Shown here one piece after another: positions 36,148 through 45,727 of a DNA stretch of 64,000 nucleotides. Under the pieces are notes generated by a model that saw only the letters and a program-made list of their open reading frames with translations, had not been told where the DNA came from and did no database searches. Source of the stretch: Paenarthrobacter sp. AR 02 (GTDB taxonomy: Bacteria > Actinomycetota > Actinomycetes > Actinomycetales > Micrococcaceae). Numbering within the stretch: the stretch's first letter is position 1; each line of letters opens with the position of its first letter. The stretch lies in assembly GCF_021538675.1 (NCBI RefSeq), contig NZ_JAJUKH010000008.1, positions 1-64,000 of the forward strand, given 5' to 3'. A program made the position numbers and the translations under genes.

Positions 36148-37644
36148 GTGATCACAGGTGAAATCAAGTCCCAAGTAGACAAAGTCTGGAATACGTTCTG
36201 GAGCGGCGGTATCTCGAACCCGCTGGAAGTCATCGAGCAGATCACGTACCTTCTGTTCCTCAAGCGCCTGGACGAGAACCAGACTCGGGCGGAGAAGCAG
36301 GCCAACATCTTAGGCGAGCCGATCGAGAACGCAGTGTTCCCCGAGGGTGTTGACCCCCAGGGCCGCCCCTATTCGGACCTCCGCTGGTCGAAGTTCAAGG
36401 ACTTTGGTCAGATTGAGATGTTCACGGTCTTCCAGCAGAACATCTTCCCGTTCCTCCGAACTGAGCTGACCAAGCAGTCCAACGGCGAAGACTCCACTTA
36501 TAGCCACCACATGAAGGATGCGCAGTTCAAGATTCCGAACGCGGGTGTCTTGAAGCAGGTGGTGGATGTCATCGACTCCATCAACATGGAGGGCCGCGAC
36601 ACCAAGGGCGATCTCTACGAGTACATGTTGTCTAAGCTGGCATCGGCGGGTACCAACGGACAGTTCCGAACCCCACGGCACATCATCGACCTCATGGTCG
36701 CGATGACAGCACCCCAGCCGCTCGAAGCCATCTGTGATCCGGCCGCTGGCACCTGCGGCTTCCTGGTTCAGGCCGGCGAATACCTCCGTAAGAACAACAG
36801 CAATCTCCTCACCAATGACGAGACCAGTAAGTTCTTCCATCACGAGCAGTTCCATGGCTTCGACTTCGACTCCACCATGCTTCGCATCGGTTCTATGAAC
36901 ATGCTCCTCCACGGAGTGGAGAACCCGGACGTCTCCTACCGCGATTCACTTGCCGACCTGCATTCCATCGAGGAAGAGAAGTACCACGTCATCCTCGCTA
37001 ATCCGCCGTTCGCCGGCAGCTTGGACTACGAGAATGTGTCGAAGGAGTTGCTGAGCGTCGTCAAGACGAAGAAGACCGAACTCCTCTTTCTGGCACTGTT
37101 CATCAAGCTGCTTAAGCCCGGCGGAAGAGCTGCAGTGATCGTTCCCGACGGCGTTCTGTTCGGCTCCAGCGGCGCGCACAAGTCCCTCCGCAGAACACTG
37201 GTCGAGGGGCACAAGCTCGACGCCGTGGTCAAACTCCCATCCGGCGTATTCAAGCCCTACGCCGGCGTCTCCACCGCCATCCTCTTCTTCACAAAAACCA
37301 ACTCCGGCGGCACGGACAACGTCTGGTTCTACGACGTAAAGTCCGACGGCTTCAGCCTCGATGATAAGCGCACGCCGCTCGGCTCTTCCGACCTTGAGGA
37401 CGTCCTCTCTCGTTGGAATCAGCGCACGACGGCGGAACTTGAGCGGGCGCGCACGGACCAGTCGTTCTGTGTTCCACTTTCTGAGATCGAGGCGAACGAC
37501 TACGACCTTTCTCTGAACCGGTACAAGGAGGTCGAGTACGAAGAGATCGAGCATGCTGCGCCCGAGGAAATCCTGGCGGCGCTCGACGAACTCGAGGCTG
37601 AGATCACCGAGGGCATGAATGACCTGCGGGAGCTGCTGAAGTGA
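36148..37644 (+). CDS. hsdM: type I restriction-modification methyltransferase HsdM
   Basis: The 498-residue N6-adenine methyltransferase has a HsdM N-terminal helical domain (about 1-140), SAM motif DPAAGTCGFL at 197-206 and catalytic NPPF at 285-288. It methylates host DNA as part of M2S1. The GTG start fits a leaderless transcript. Its end overlaps hsdS (GTGA). Confidence 0.96.
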   Translation: MITGEIKSQVDKVWNTFWSGGISNPLEVIEQITYLLFLKRLDENQTRAEKQANILGEPIENAVFPEGVDPQGRPYSDLRWSKFKDFGQIEMFTVFQQNIFPFLRTELTKQSNGEDSTYSHHMKDAQFKIPNAGVLKQVVDVIDSINMEGRDTKGDLYEYMLSKLASAGTNGQFRTPRHIIDLMVAMTAPQPLEAICDPAAGTCGFLVQAGEYLRKNNSNLLTNDETSKFFHHEQFHGFDFDSTMLRIGSMNMLLHGVENPDVSYRDSLADLHSIEEEKYHVILANPPFAGSLDYENVSKELLSVVKTKKTELLFLALFIKLLKPGGRAAVIVPDGVLFGSSGAHKSLRRTLVEGHKLDAVVKLPSGVFKPYAGVSTAILFFTKTNSGGTDNVWFYDVKSDGFSLDDKRTPLGSSDLEDVLSRWNQRTTAELERARTDQSFCVPLSEIEANDYDLSLNRYKEVEYEEIEHAAPEEILAALDELEAEITEGMNDLRELLK

Positions 37645-38786
37645 AGCTTGGGCAACTGATTGAAGCTGCAAAGGTCGGCCGAGCTGGCACCGAAGCCTAC
37701 CCTCTTCTCTCCATGACAATGCGTCAAGGACTCATCCCACAAGGTGAGAAGTTCAAGAAACGAGTCGCGGGAGCGGACTTGTCGCAGTACAAGGTTGTTC
37801 AGAAGGACCAACTCGTCGTTGGATTTCCCATTGACGAAGCTGTTCTGGCATTCCAACGAACTGTTCCTGCGGGAATCGTTAGCCCTGCCTACGCAGTGTG
37901 GAACCTCAAAAACAGATCAGCAACGGATCCTGCCTACCTCGAGCGGTTCCTCAAATCACCACTTGCCATCGAATTCTACAAAGCAAAACTTCAAGGCTCA
38001 ACGGCGAGAAGAAGGTCACTCCCCAATCCGATCTTCCTGGATATGGAGGTTCCATATCCGCCAGTGCGAGAGCAGCGGCGAATTGCGGCGATATTGGATA
38101 AGGCCGACGAGCTCCGCGCGAACCGCCGCCAAACCATCGCGCACCTCGACACGCTGACTCAGTCGATCTTCCACTCAATGTTTGAGGAAACCCAACACCA
38201 GAGGTCGTCCGTTGAACTTGCCGACGTCGTCGCACCTGGAACAATAGTGACTTACGGAATCGTTCAAGCGGGTGAGGAGTTTTCTGGGGGCATACCCTAC
38301 ATTCGCACGGGCGACTTGTCCGATGGGCGTATCGCTGCTGAAAAACTTCGGCGAACGGACCCGGCAATTGCCGCCAAATTTGAGCGTTCAAGAGTCTCCG
38401 CAGGCGACATCGTAATGAGCATTCGGGCCACAGTAGGCACGGTTGCTCTGGTACCTCCTGCCTTGGATGGCGCCAACCTAACTCAGGGCACGGCGAGAAT
38501 TGCCCCAGGGCCGGACGTAATCAGCTCATATCTGTTGGAGTACCTACGCGCAGAGCCCAGCCAGCGGTGGATACAAAGAAGCGTCAAAGGCGCTACCTTC
38601 AAGGAGATCACCCTAGATCGGCTACGTCGACTCCCTGTCACCGTACCGCCCCTCGAACTGCAGCAGACCTTCGCGACCCGAGTTGCCGCCGTCGAACGTT
38701 TGAAGGAGACCCACCGCAAGCACTTGGCGGAACTGGACGCACTCTTCGCGTCGCTCCAGAGCCGCGCGTTCAAGGGCGAACTCTAA
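37641..38786 (+). CDS. hsdS: type I restriction specificity subunit HsdS
   Basis: The 381-residue protein has two target-recognition domains, each followed by a helical conserved region: PPVREQRRIAAILDKADELR (about 136-155) and VPPLELQQTFATRVAAVERL near the C terminus. It sets the DNA sequence recognised by the HsdM/HsdR complex, which cannot be deduced by eye. The GTG overlaps the hsdM stop. hipB follows after 105 bases. Confidence 0.93.
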   Translation: MKLGQLIEAAKVGRAGTEAYPLLSMTMRQGLIPQGEKFKKRVAGADLSQYKVVQKDQLVVGFPIDEAVLAFQRTVPAGIVSPAYAVWNLKNRSATDPAYLERFLKSPLAIEFYKAKLQGSTARRRSLPNPIFLDMEVPYPPVREQRRIAAILDKADELRANRRQTIAHLDTLTQSIFHSMFEETQHQRSSVELADVVAPGTIVTYGIVQAGEEFSGGIPYIRTGDLSDGRIAAEKLRRTDPAIAAKFERSRVSAGDIVMSIRATVGTVALVPPALDGANLTQGTARIAPGPDVISSYLLEYLRAEPSQRWIQRSVKGATFKEITLDRLRRLPVTVPPLELQQTFATRVAAVERLKETHRKHLAELDALFASLQSRAFKGEL

Positions 38787-38812
38787 GCATTAACTCAGCT
38801 CGAAAGAGACCT

Positions 38813-38880
38813 GTCGCCGTACGGCAGCAAATGCTAAAGTCGGCGTACGGCGACATAAGTAGAAGTTGCCGTACGGCGAC
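38813..38880 (+). promoter_or_regulatory. three-operator array of hipBA
   Basis: Near-palindromes GTCGCCGTACGGCAGC (38813-38828), GTCGGCGTACGGCGAC (38839-38854) and GTTGCCGTACGGCGAC (38865-38880) are exactly 26 bases apart. The consensus GTCGCCGTACGGCGAC is perfectly palindromic. -10-like TAAAGT (38835-38840) and TAAGT lie between the sites. AGGAGC follows for hipB. HipB probably binds here to autoregulate. Confidence 0.85.
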
Positions 38881-38891
38881 AGGAGCAACTA

Positions 38892-39116
38892 ATGCGCACA
38901 GTCCGCGAGGCAGGACCCCTTGTCCGTGAGCTGCGTGAAGAACGAGCTTGGTCCCAAGCAGAGTTGGCCCGGCGAGCCAGCGTCTCACGCACTTTCGTCA
39001 TCGATCTCGAATCCGGTAAAGCGTCGGTGGAAACGTCCAAGTTCATGGATGTCTTCCAAGCCCTCGGTTTCGAAATCGCAATCCGCGACAGCGAAACGGG
39101 AGCGGTCCGGTGGTGA
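38892..39116 (+). CDS. hipB: HipB-like antitoxin
   Basis: The 74-residue XRE-type helix-turn-helix protein (LVRELREERAWSQAELARRA, then SVSRTFVIDLESGKASVETS) is a HipB-like antitoxin. AGGAGC lies five bases upstream. It ends with a short tail (GAVRW). It overlaps hipA by seven bases. It should bind the three operators upstream and neutralise HipA. Confidence 0.9.
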   Translation: MRTVREAGPLVRELREERAWSQAELARRASVSRTFVIDLESGKASVETSKFMDVFQALGFEIAIRDSETGAVRW

Positions 39117-40405
39117 GTTCCCGCGCTCTTGATGTCTTCATGGACGGGACGCTGTGCGGGCGCGTTGAACAGTCGCCGTCGGGAAATCTGACCTTCCGCT
39201 ACGACCCCGAATACCAGGCAGCCCCGAATGGGACACCGCTGTCCTTATCCATGCCGCTGGCCGCCACCCTGCACAAGAAGCGCAGTGTGCTCCCCTTTCT
39301 GCAAGGGCTCCTGCCCGACAGTGAAGGGGCACTGCAGACGATTGCCCGACGGTTCCGGGTGTCCCCGTCCAACCCTTTCGCAATCCTCGAACACATCGGT
39401 GCCGACGTCGCGGGTGCGCTGCAATTCATGGCGCCCGGCAAAGGTTCTTCAGATGGCACCCTCTCCAGAACGTCGGTGAAGGCCGTTTCGGACGCAGACG
39501 TGTCGGAGTTGCTGGATCATGTGGTGACTGAATACAAGGACGGCACACCCTACGACGATGCAGCAGGACGTTTCAGCCTAGCTGGGGCACAGCCAAAAAT
39601 TGCCCTGCATCAACTTCCAAACGGCAAGTGGGCAGTTCCAGAAGACGCCACTCCTACGACGCACATCCTGAAACCCGCGGCGGGCAACTTAAGTCGCCTG
39701 GATCTAGTGGAGCAGCTGACCATGAGGGCGGCAGCTTTTCTGGGGCTCGAAGTGGCCACGTCCGAACTGAACCGCATCGGTGACTGGGACGTTTTTGTAA
39801 CACGCCGTTATGACCGCCAGGAAGTGAATGGAACCTGGCATCGCCTCCACCAAGAAGACTTTTGCCAGGCGTTGAGTGTTTCTCCGGCCAAGAAATACCA
39901 GCACCGTGACGGCGGGCCGGGCGCGAGCGATATGGCCGGTCTTGTACGATCACTTCCTTTTGAAGCAGACCGCCGTGCAGCAGGAGAAAGGCTGTACCGG
40001 GCCCTCGTTTTCAACACCGTGGCGGGTTGCACCGATGCGCATGCCAAAAACTACTCCCTGCTCCTCAACGGCAATCGGGCACAGTTATCGCCGCTCTACG
40101 ACCTCGCCACCTACGCGCCGTATTGGGATGGGGACTCAAGCATCGACTTGGCCATGAGCGTGAAAGGCGAGTACAGGCTTCAGAGAATCAGCAAGCAGAT
40201 GCTGGCCTCGACAAGCGTCCAATTTGGCGTTGGTGCAGACGCTGCCCGGGACATAATCGAACACTATTGTGGCGGCATTGTGGAAGCATTCGAAGCTGCC
40301 CGCGAAGAGCTGAAATCCCAGCTGGGCTCCGTACCGAAAATCGCCGATGACACTATTGCCAAAGTACAACGTTTGCCATTGGTCGGGGCCACCGGTCTGA
40401 AATGA
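39110..40405 (+). CDS. hipA: HipA-like serine/threonine kinase toxin
   Basis: The 431-residue protein has the HipA N-terminal couple domain and kinase domain. SLAGAQPK at 156-163 contains the autophosphorylated-loop Ser region, HILKP at 185-189 the ATP-binding Lys, TDAHAKNYS at 308-316 the catalytic loop and PLYDL at 328-332 the Mg-binding Asp. HipA toxins phosphorylate aminoacyl-tRNA synthetases; the target here is unknown. Start GTG may be 39110 or 39113. The hipBA pair splits hsdS from hsdR. Confidence 0.92.
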   Translation: MVSSRALDVFMDGTLCGRVEQSPSGNLTFRYDPEYQAAPNGTPLSLSMPLAATLHKKRSVLPFLQGLLPDSEGALQTIARRFRVSPSNPFAILEHIGADVAGALQFMAPGKGSSDGTLSRTSVKAVSDADVSELLDHVVTEYKDGTPYDDAAGRFSLAGAQPKIALHQLPNGKWAVPEDATPTTHILKPAAGNLSRLDLVEQLTMRAAAFLGLEVATSELNRIGDWDVFVTRRYDRQEVNGTWHRLHQEDFCQALSVSPAKKYQHRDGGPGASDMAGLVRSLPFEADRRAAGERLYRALVFNTVAGCTDAHAKNYSLLLNGNRAQLSPLYDLATYAPYWDGDSSIDLAMSVKGEYRLQRISKQMLASTSVQFGVGADAARDIIEHYCGGIVEAFEAAREELKSQLGSVPKIADDTIAKVQRLPLVGATGLK

Positions 40406-40475
40406 AGACTAAACAGTCGCAGTGTCGTGATTGACTACTTCCAGGACAACGGAGCAACGGATCGGAGACGGCTGC

Positions 40476-43400
40476 ATGGGGGCAGTTACCAGCAACTTTG
40501 GGTTCATGCTGGGCGAGTGGCCCGAGTTGGCCAAACAAGCACGCCGGGCCGAACAATTCGCCAGGGTCGATCCCCGCGCTTCCGTGTTCTACGCCCGCTA
40601 CACCATCGAACGCATTGTTGAGTGGCTTTACCAAGTAGAGCCAGGTTTGGTGATCCCCTATAAAGATGACCTCAACGCGCTACTGAACGAGCCCACGTTC
40701 AAGAATCTTGTGGGCGGGCCCATTGCCAACAAGCTCACGATCATCCGCAAAGCCGGCAACAATGCGGTTCACAACTCCGTTGGCCCCACCATCCAAGGCG
40801 CTGAGCTCGTGCTTCGCGAACTGCACCACGTTTGCTATTGGCTCGCCAGGAATTACGCCAAAACCGGTAGCCAGCTGCCGCCGTCGTTAATTTTCGACGC
40901 CTCGGCCCTGACCCCAAAACCTAAGACTCCGGTCCAACAGCAGTCGCCCGAAGAACTCCAAGCACTCGAAAGTCAGCTCAAAGCAAAGGACGAGGCGCTT
41001 GCACAGGCAGCTGCCGACTCCGCTGACCTCAAGGCCCAGCTGGAGATTCTGCAGGCCGAAGTTGCCGAGGCCAAGAAGCAGAACCAGACGGTCCCCGACC
41101 ACCATGACTATGACGAGGCCCTGACCCGCAGGCACCTCATCGATCTGGAACTCCACGAGGCGGGCTGGCCGCTCAGCAACACAGAAGACCGCGAATTCAA
41201 GGTCGACACCATGCCCACGGCAAGCGGCACGCTCAGTGGCGTCGGCTACGTGGATTACGTGCTGTGGGGCGCTGACGGACTGCCTCTGGCGGTGGTCGAA
41301 GCGAAGCGGACCACCAAAGATCCCCATGTTGGAAAGCAACAGGCCAAGCTGTACGCCGACTGCCTGGAGCGTCGATACGGCCGGCGCCCCATCATCTACT
41401 ACACCTCCGGTTACGAGACTTGGATGTGGGACGACACCATGTACCCGGAACGCGCGGTGCAGGGATTCCACACTAGAGATCAACTGCAACTACTGGTCAA
41501 CCGCCGACAGAGCCGAAAGCCCCTGGCTGAACAGGCAATCGACAACTCGATCGTCGAACGCCCCTACCAACACAACGCCATCCGGGCCGTCACGGAAGCT
41601 TACGAGAAGGACTGCGAGCGCAAGGCGCTTGTAGTCATGGCGACAGGCACGGGCAAGACGCGCACTGTCGTCGCACTCGCCAAGCTCCTGCAGGAAGCCA
41701 ACTGGGCCAAACGCGTTCTATTCCTCGCCGACCGGGTTGCCTTGGTCAAGCAAGCGGCAAATGCGTTCAAGGCCCACCTGCCCGGTTCCAGTCCCGTCAT
41801 TCTCGGCTCGGGCGAAGAAGCAGACAGCCGCATCCACGTGGCGACATATCCGACAATGATGAACCTCATCAACAGGACCGAGGGAAAGCTCGGACAGCGG
41901 ACCTTTGGCATTGGCCACTACGACCTCATCATCGTCGATGAAGCCCACCGGTCGGTCTACCAAAAGTACAGGGCAATTTTCCAGTACTTCGATTCGCTCC
42001 TCATCGGGCTGACGGCCACGCCACAGTCAGAGGTGGACCGCAACACCTACAGCCTCTTCGGCATCGAGGACAACGTTCCGACGTTTGCCTATGAACTCAG
42101 CGAAGCCATCGAGGCCGGATATCTCGTGCCGCCGCGTGTCGTTCCGGTTCCGCTGAAGTTTCCCGATCAAGGTATCTCTTACGAGGACCTTTCTGAAGCT
42201 GCCAAAGAAGAGTGGGACCAGCTCGAGTGGGATGAAGACGGTGAAATCCCGGATTCCGTGGACGCCACCGCGATCAATACCTGGCTCTTCAACGCCGACA
42301 CAGTGGACAAGGCGTTGGAAGTCCTTATGACCCGCGGCCACAAGGTTGCCGGCGGGGATCGCTTGGGCAAGACCATCATCTTCGCGAAGAACAACAAGCA
42401 CGCGGAGTACATTGCTGAACGCTTTGACAAGAACTACCCGGCTTACAAGGGCCAGTTTGCTCGCGTCATCACCTATCAGGTGAACTACGCCCAGAATCTC
42501 ATCGACGAATTCTCGACCACCGAGAGCAACCCCCACATCGCCATTTCAGTAGACATGCTGGACACCGGCGTAGACGTGCCGGACGTCGTCAACCTTGTCT
42601 TCTTCAAGATGGTCAGGTCCAAGACCAAGTTCTGGCAAATGGTGGGCCGCGGTACGCGCCTGCGCCCGGAACTGTACGGGCCGGGCGAGGACAAGAAGGA
42701 CTTCTTCATCTTCGATCTCTGCCGCAATGCCGAATTTTTCAATGCAGGCATGCCCAGCAACGAAGGGTCGCTGGGCAAATCACTTGCGGAGACAACGTTT
42801 GCTGCACGCGTCCGGCTCCTCCAAACGTTTGCTGACCTTCAATGGGATCCTCAAGCGCCAGTCGTTACCGACCTTCGACAAACCCTGAAACACACAGTTG
42901 ACCGGCTGCCGCTGGACAACTTCCTCGTCAAGCCAGCGCGCAAATGGGTGGACAGGTTCACCGAGGAAACAGCGTGGACTTCCTTGGCGGCCGAGGACTT
43001 CCAGGCTTTGCAAACCGAGATCGCCAAGCTCTCTTCCATTGGCGCGCCCGCGGGCACGGAAGAGGCCAAGCGCTTTGACTATCTGATGCTCCAGACAGAA
43101 TTGGCGTCCCTGCAGCAATCGGCGGTTGGGCCGTTCCGGATAAAGATCCAAGCAATAGCCTCCGCCCTGCAAGACCAGCAGAGCATCCCGGCCATCGCCG
43201 CTCAACTGCCATTGCTGGAAACAATCCTGCACGACGAGGAATGGCAATCTGTTTCCTTGGAGTGGCTGGAGGAAATCCGTCGGCGGCTCCGGGGACTGGT
43301 CCATCTCATTGAAAAGCGGAAACGCAAGGTGGTCTATACAAACTTCCAGGACGAGCTCGGCGTGCTTGAGGAAGTTGAACTGGTGGGTGCAACGAACGGC

Positions 43401-43874
43401 TTCGTGGACCTCCCCCGTTATAAAGAGAAAATGCGTTCGTACTTGGCACAATACGAGGAGCACGCAACCATCCAACGGCTGCGACGCAACAAGCAACTGA
43501 CCGAGTTGGACCTCGAAGAGCTAGAACGCATACTCCTGGAAAGCGGCTTGGGTTCGCTCGAAGACTTGAATCGCGCCGCCAACGATGGGCTCGGCCTTTT
43601 TGTCCGTTCCCTGGTTGGTTTGGACCGCGAAGCCGTCGAGGAAGCGTTGTCAGAGTTTGTGGCCGGTACGACGCTCACGGCCCAGCAGCTGAACTTCCTC
43701 AACGTACTGACCACTCATCTGATGGAAAACGGAAAAGTCAGCCCAAAAGCCTTGTTCAACTCTCCATACAACGAGCTGGCCCCGTCCGGCCCGGATGTGC
43801 TGTTCGGCGATGAGAAAATTGGGCAGCTGATCAGCATTCTTCGCTCCATCGAGAACCATGCGAAGGTGAGCTGA
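40476..43874 (+). CDS. hsdR: type I restriction endonuclease HsdR with DUF4145
   Basis: The 1132-residue protein has an N-terminal DUF4145-like domain (about 5-130), a coiled linker, a HsdR nuclease domain with Asp260, Glu275 and Lys277 (VEAKRT) and a superfamily-2 translocase (Walker A ATGTGKT 389-395, DEAH 487-490, then TATP and QMVGRGTR). The ATG at 40476 has GGAG upstream. It cleaves unmodified DNA with HsdM/HsdS. Although separated by hipBA, all genes are on one strand. Confidence 0.92.
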   Translation: MGAVTSNFGFMLGEWPELAKQARRAEQFARVDPRASVFYARYTIERIVEWLYQVEPGLVIPYKDDLNALLNEPTFKNLVGGPIANKLTIIRKAGNNAVHNSVGPTIQGAELVLRELHHVCYWLARNYAKTGSQLPPSLIFDASALTPKPKTPVQQQSPEELQALESQLKAKDEALAQAAADSADLKAQLEILQAEVAEAKKQNQTVPDHHDYDEALTRRHLIDLELHEAGWPLSNTEDREFKVDTMPTASGTLSGVGYVDYVLWGADGLPLAVVEAKRTTKDPHVGKQQAKLYADCLERRYGRRPIIYYTSGYETWMWDDTMYPERAVQGFHTRDQLQLLVNRRQSRKPLAEQAIDNSIVERPYQHNAIRAVTEAYEKDCERKALVVMATGTGKTRTVVALAKLLQEANWAKRVLFLADRVALVKQAANAFKAHLPGSSPVILGSGEEADSRIHVATYPTMMNLINRTEGKLGQRTFGIGHYDLIIVDEAHRSVYQKYRAIFQYFDSLLIGLTATPQSEVDRNTYSLFGIEDNVPTFAYELSEAIEAGYLVPPRVVPVPLKFPDQGISYEDLSEAAKEEWDQLEWDEDGEIPDSVDATAINTWLFNADTVDKALEVLMTRGHKVAGGDRLGKTIIFAKNNKHAEYIAERFDKNYPAYKGQFARVITYQVNYAQNLIDEFSTTESNPHIAISVDMLDTGVDVPDVVNLVFFKMVRSKTKFWQMVGRGTRLRPELYGPGEDKKDFFIFDLCRNAEFFNAGMPSNEGSLGKSLAETTFAARVRLLQTFADLQWDPQAPVVTDLRQTLKHTVDRLPLDNFLVKPARKWVDRFTEETAWTSLAAEDFQALQTEIAKLSSIGAPAGTEEAKRFDYLMLQTELASLQQSAVGPFRIKIQAIASALQDQQSIPAIAAQLPLLETILHDEEWQSVSLEWLEEIRRRLRGLVHLIEKRKRKVVYTNFQDELGVLEEVELVGATNGFVDLPRYKEKMRSYLAQYEEHATIQRLRRNKQLTELDLEELERILLESGLGSLEDLNRAANDGLGLFVRSLVGLDREAVEEALSEFVAGTTLTAQQLNFLNVLTTHLMENGKVSPKALFNSPYNELAPSGPDVLFGDEKIGQLISILRSIENHAKVS

Positions 43875-43930
43875 ACGGCAGTGGCGATTGCCGCCGTCGT
43901 TCGCCAAACCGTGAAGCGGTTCTTTCAGCG

Positions 43931-43960
43931 TTGACAGTGCCTTGTGACCCGTGCCATATT
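43931..43960 (+). promoter_or_regulatory. consensus leaderless promoter of asparagine operon
   Basis: TTGACA (43931-43936), an 18-base spacer and CATATT (43955-43960) precede the GTG at 43967 by six bases. This is the clearest promoter in the window and implies a leaderless message for the regulator and perhaps the following asparaginase genes. Confidence 0.75.
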
Positions 43961-43966
43961 CAAAGC

Positions 43967-44695
43967 GTGAACCTGTCAGACAGCCGGACAGCTGGACAAC
44001 CCGAGTTCCCGGGCCATGCCGCTGCGCACACCCCGATCTCCCGCATTTCCGCAGCTGAAGCGGTCTTCGCGGCCCTGAGGCGCGCCATCGAGGGCGGCCA
44101 GTTCGACGTCGGCACCAAGCTGAGCTCCGAGGCGACGCTCGCCGCCCAGTACGGCGTAAGCCGCTCAGTAATCCGGGAGGCCTTGAGGTCCTGCAACACC
44201 TTGGGCCTGACCATGACCAAAACCGGCAAGGGCACTTTCATTGTGGCCAACAAGGTCGCTAACGACCTTACCTTGGGACAGTACAGCGCGCGCGATCTTA
44301 ACGAAGCACGTCCCCACATCGAGATCCCGGCCGCCGGGCTTGCGGCCCAACGACGGACCGACGAGGAGCTCGAGCACCTCAAGGACATTGTTCAGGAAAT
44401 GCTCAACGAGACCGATCCCGAGGCCTGGGTGAACCTGGACGCCACTTTCCACTCCGCCGTCGCCCGCGCCAGCGGAAACCGGGTGTTCGCCAGCGTTGTC
44501 TCAGACATCCGCGAGGCCTTGGCCCACCAGTCCGAAACCCTCAACCTTGTGGCGGACCGGCAGCACCGCTCCGACGAGGAACACCTCGCAGTGCTCAACG
44601 CCATCGAAGCCGGCGACTCCGAAGCCGCCAGCAAGGCAATGGCCGACCACCTTCAGGCCGTCAGCGTCGCCCTGGACACGATCCTCAGCAAATGA
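43967..44695 (+). CDS. FadR/GntR-family regulator
   Basis: The 242-residue regulator has a winged helix (about 22-88: AEAVFAALRRAIEGGQFDVG, YGVSRSVIREALRS) and an FCD-type helical effector domain with His positions (TFHSAVARASGN, DEEHLAVLNAIEAGD). It begins an operon with asparaginase and probably controls asparagine or aspartate use. The start is GTG, six bases after the -10. Confidence 0.9.
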   Translation: MNLSDSRTAGQPEFPGHAAAHTPISRISAAEAVFAALRRAIEGGQFDVGTKLSSEATLAAQYGVSRSVIREALRSCNTLGLTMTKTGKGTFIVANKVANDLTLGQYSARDLNEARPHIEIPAAGLAAQRRTDEELEHLKDIVQEMLNETDPEAWVNLDATFHSAVARASGNRVFASVVSDIREALAHQSETLNLVADRQHRSDEEHLAVLNAIEAGDSEAASKAMADHLQAVSVALDTILSK

Positions 44696-44712
44696 CCCAC
44701 CCAAAGGACACC

Positions 44713-45714
44713 ATGACCGTCCCAGCAGCACCGGCCCATCAGGCCGAGGCGCGGAATGCGCCCAACCACGTTCCGCTCGTCGAGGTAACCCGCGACGGGT
44801 TGGTGGAGAGCATCCATTACGGCTCGCTGATCGCCTTGAACGAAGACGGCAGCACAGCAGCATCAGCAGGTGAGCCGGATGCGCCGATGTACCCGCGTTC
44901 AAGCCTGAAGCCGCTCCAGGCGGTTGCACTCCTTAAAGCCGGTTTGGACATCCCGGAGAACCTTCTGGCACTCACGGCAGCAAGCCACTCGGGGGCAGAA
45001 ATGCACCGCAGCGGCGCCCAGGAAATCCTGAAGCTGCACAGCCTTACCGAAAAGGACCTGGCCAACAGCACTGACCTCCCTTATGGAGTAAAAGAGCGCG
45101 AGGAATGGCTTCGCGCCGGCAACGGTCCCACCCGGATCGCGCAGAACTGTTCAGGTAAGCACGCTTCCATGACCGCCGTTTGCGTCATCAATGGCTGGCC
45201 TGTGGAGGGGTACTTGCACCCAGAGCACCCGTTGCAAGTCCTGGTCCGCGACACCATTACCGAACTCACCGGCGAGGAAGCCGCGGCGGTCAGCACTGAC
45301 GGCTGCGGAACACCGCTTTTTGCCCACTCGCTGCACGGAATGGCCCGGGCATACGGTCGCCTGGCCGCCGCGGACCCGAACACCAACGAGGGCAAGGTGG
45401 CGCACGCCATGCGCCGTTTCCCGGAGATGGTCGCCGGTGAAGGCCGCGACGTCACGGCTTTGATGCGCGCCGTCCCGGGACTGCTTGCGAAGGACGGCTT
45501 TGAAGGCCTCCAGCTGGTGGGACTCCCCGACGGCACGGGCGTCGCCGTGAAGATTTCCGACGGCGGTGACCGCGCCCGCATGCCCGTCACCGTTGAGGTC
45601 CTCCGCCACTTGGGTGTCGACGGCGGCAGCTTGGACACGCTTCAAAGCCCACCCGTACTGGGCGGCGGCCTTCCGGTCGGCGAACTCCGTGCAGCCCAAA
45701 TTTTCAGCAACTAA
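44713..45714 (+). CDS. asparaginase, Rhizobium etli AnsA type
   Basis: The 333-residue protein belongs to the asparaginase II family described in Rhizobium etli (PF06089), with SSLKPLQAVALL, NCSGKHASM and STDGCGTPLFAH. It hydrolyses asparagine to aspartate and ammonia. The ATG at 44713 is chosen because AAAGGAC lies upstream; 44692 would overlap the regulator. aspA follows after 13 bases. Confidence 0.88.
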   Translation: MTVPAAPAHQAEARNAPNHVPLVEVTRDGLVESIHYGSLIALNEDGSTAASAGEPDAPMYPRSSLKPLQAVALLKAGLDIPENLLALTAASHSGAEMHRSGAQEILKLHSLTEKDLANSTDLPYGVKEREEWLRAGNGPTRIAQNCSGKHASMTAVCVINGWPVEGYLHPEHPLQVLVRDTITELTGEEAAAVSTDGCGTPLFAHSLHGMARAYGRLAAADPNTNEGKVAHAMRRFPEMVAGEGRDVTALMRAVPGLLAKDGFEGLQLVGLPDGTGVAVKISDGGDRARMPVTVEVLRHLGVDGGSLDTLQSPPVLGGGLPVGELRAAQIFSN

Positions 45715-45727
45715 ACCAAGGACAGCT

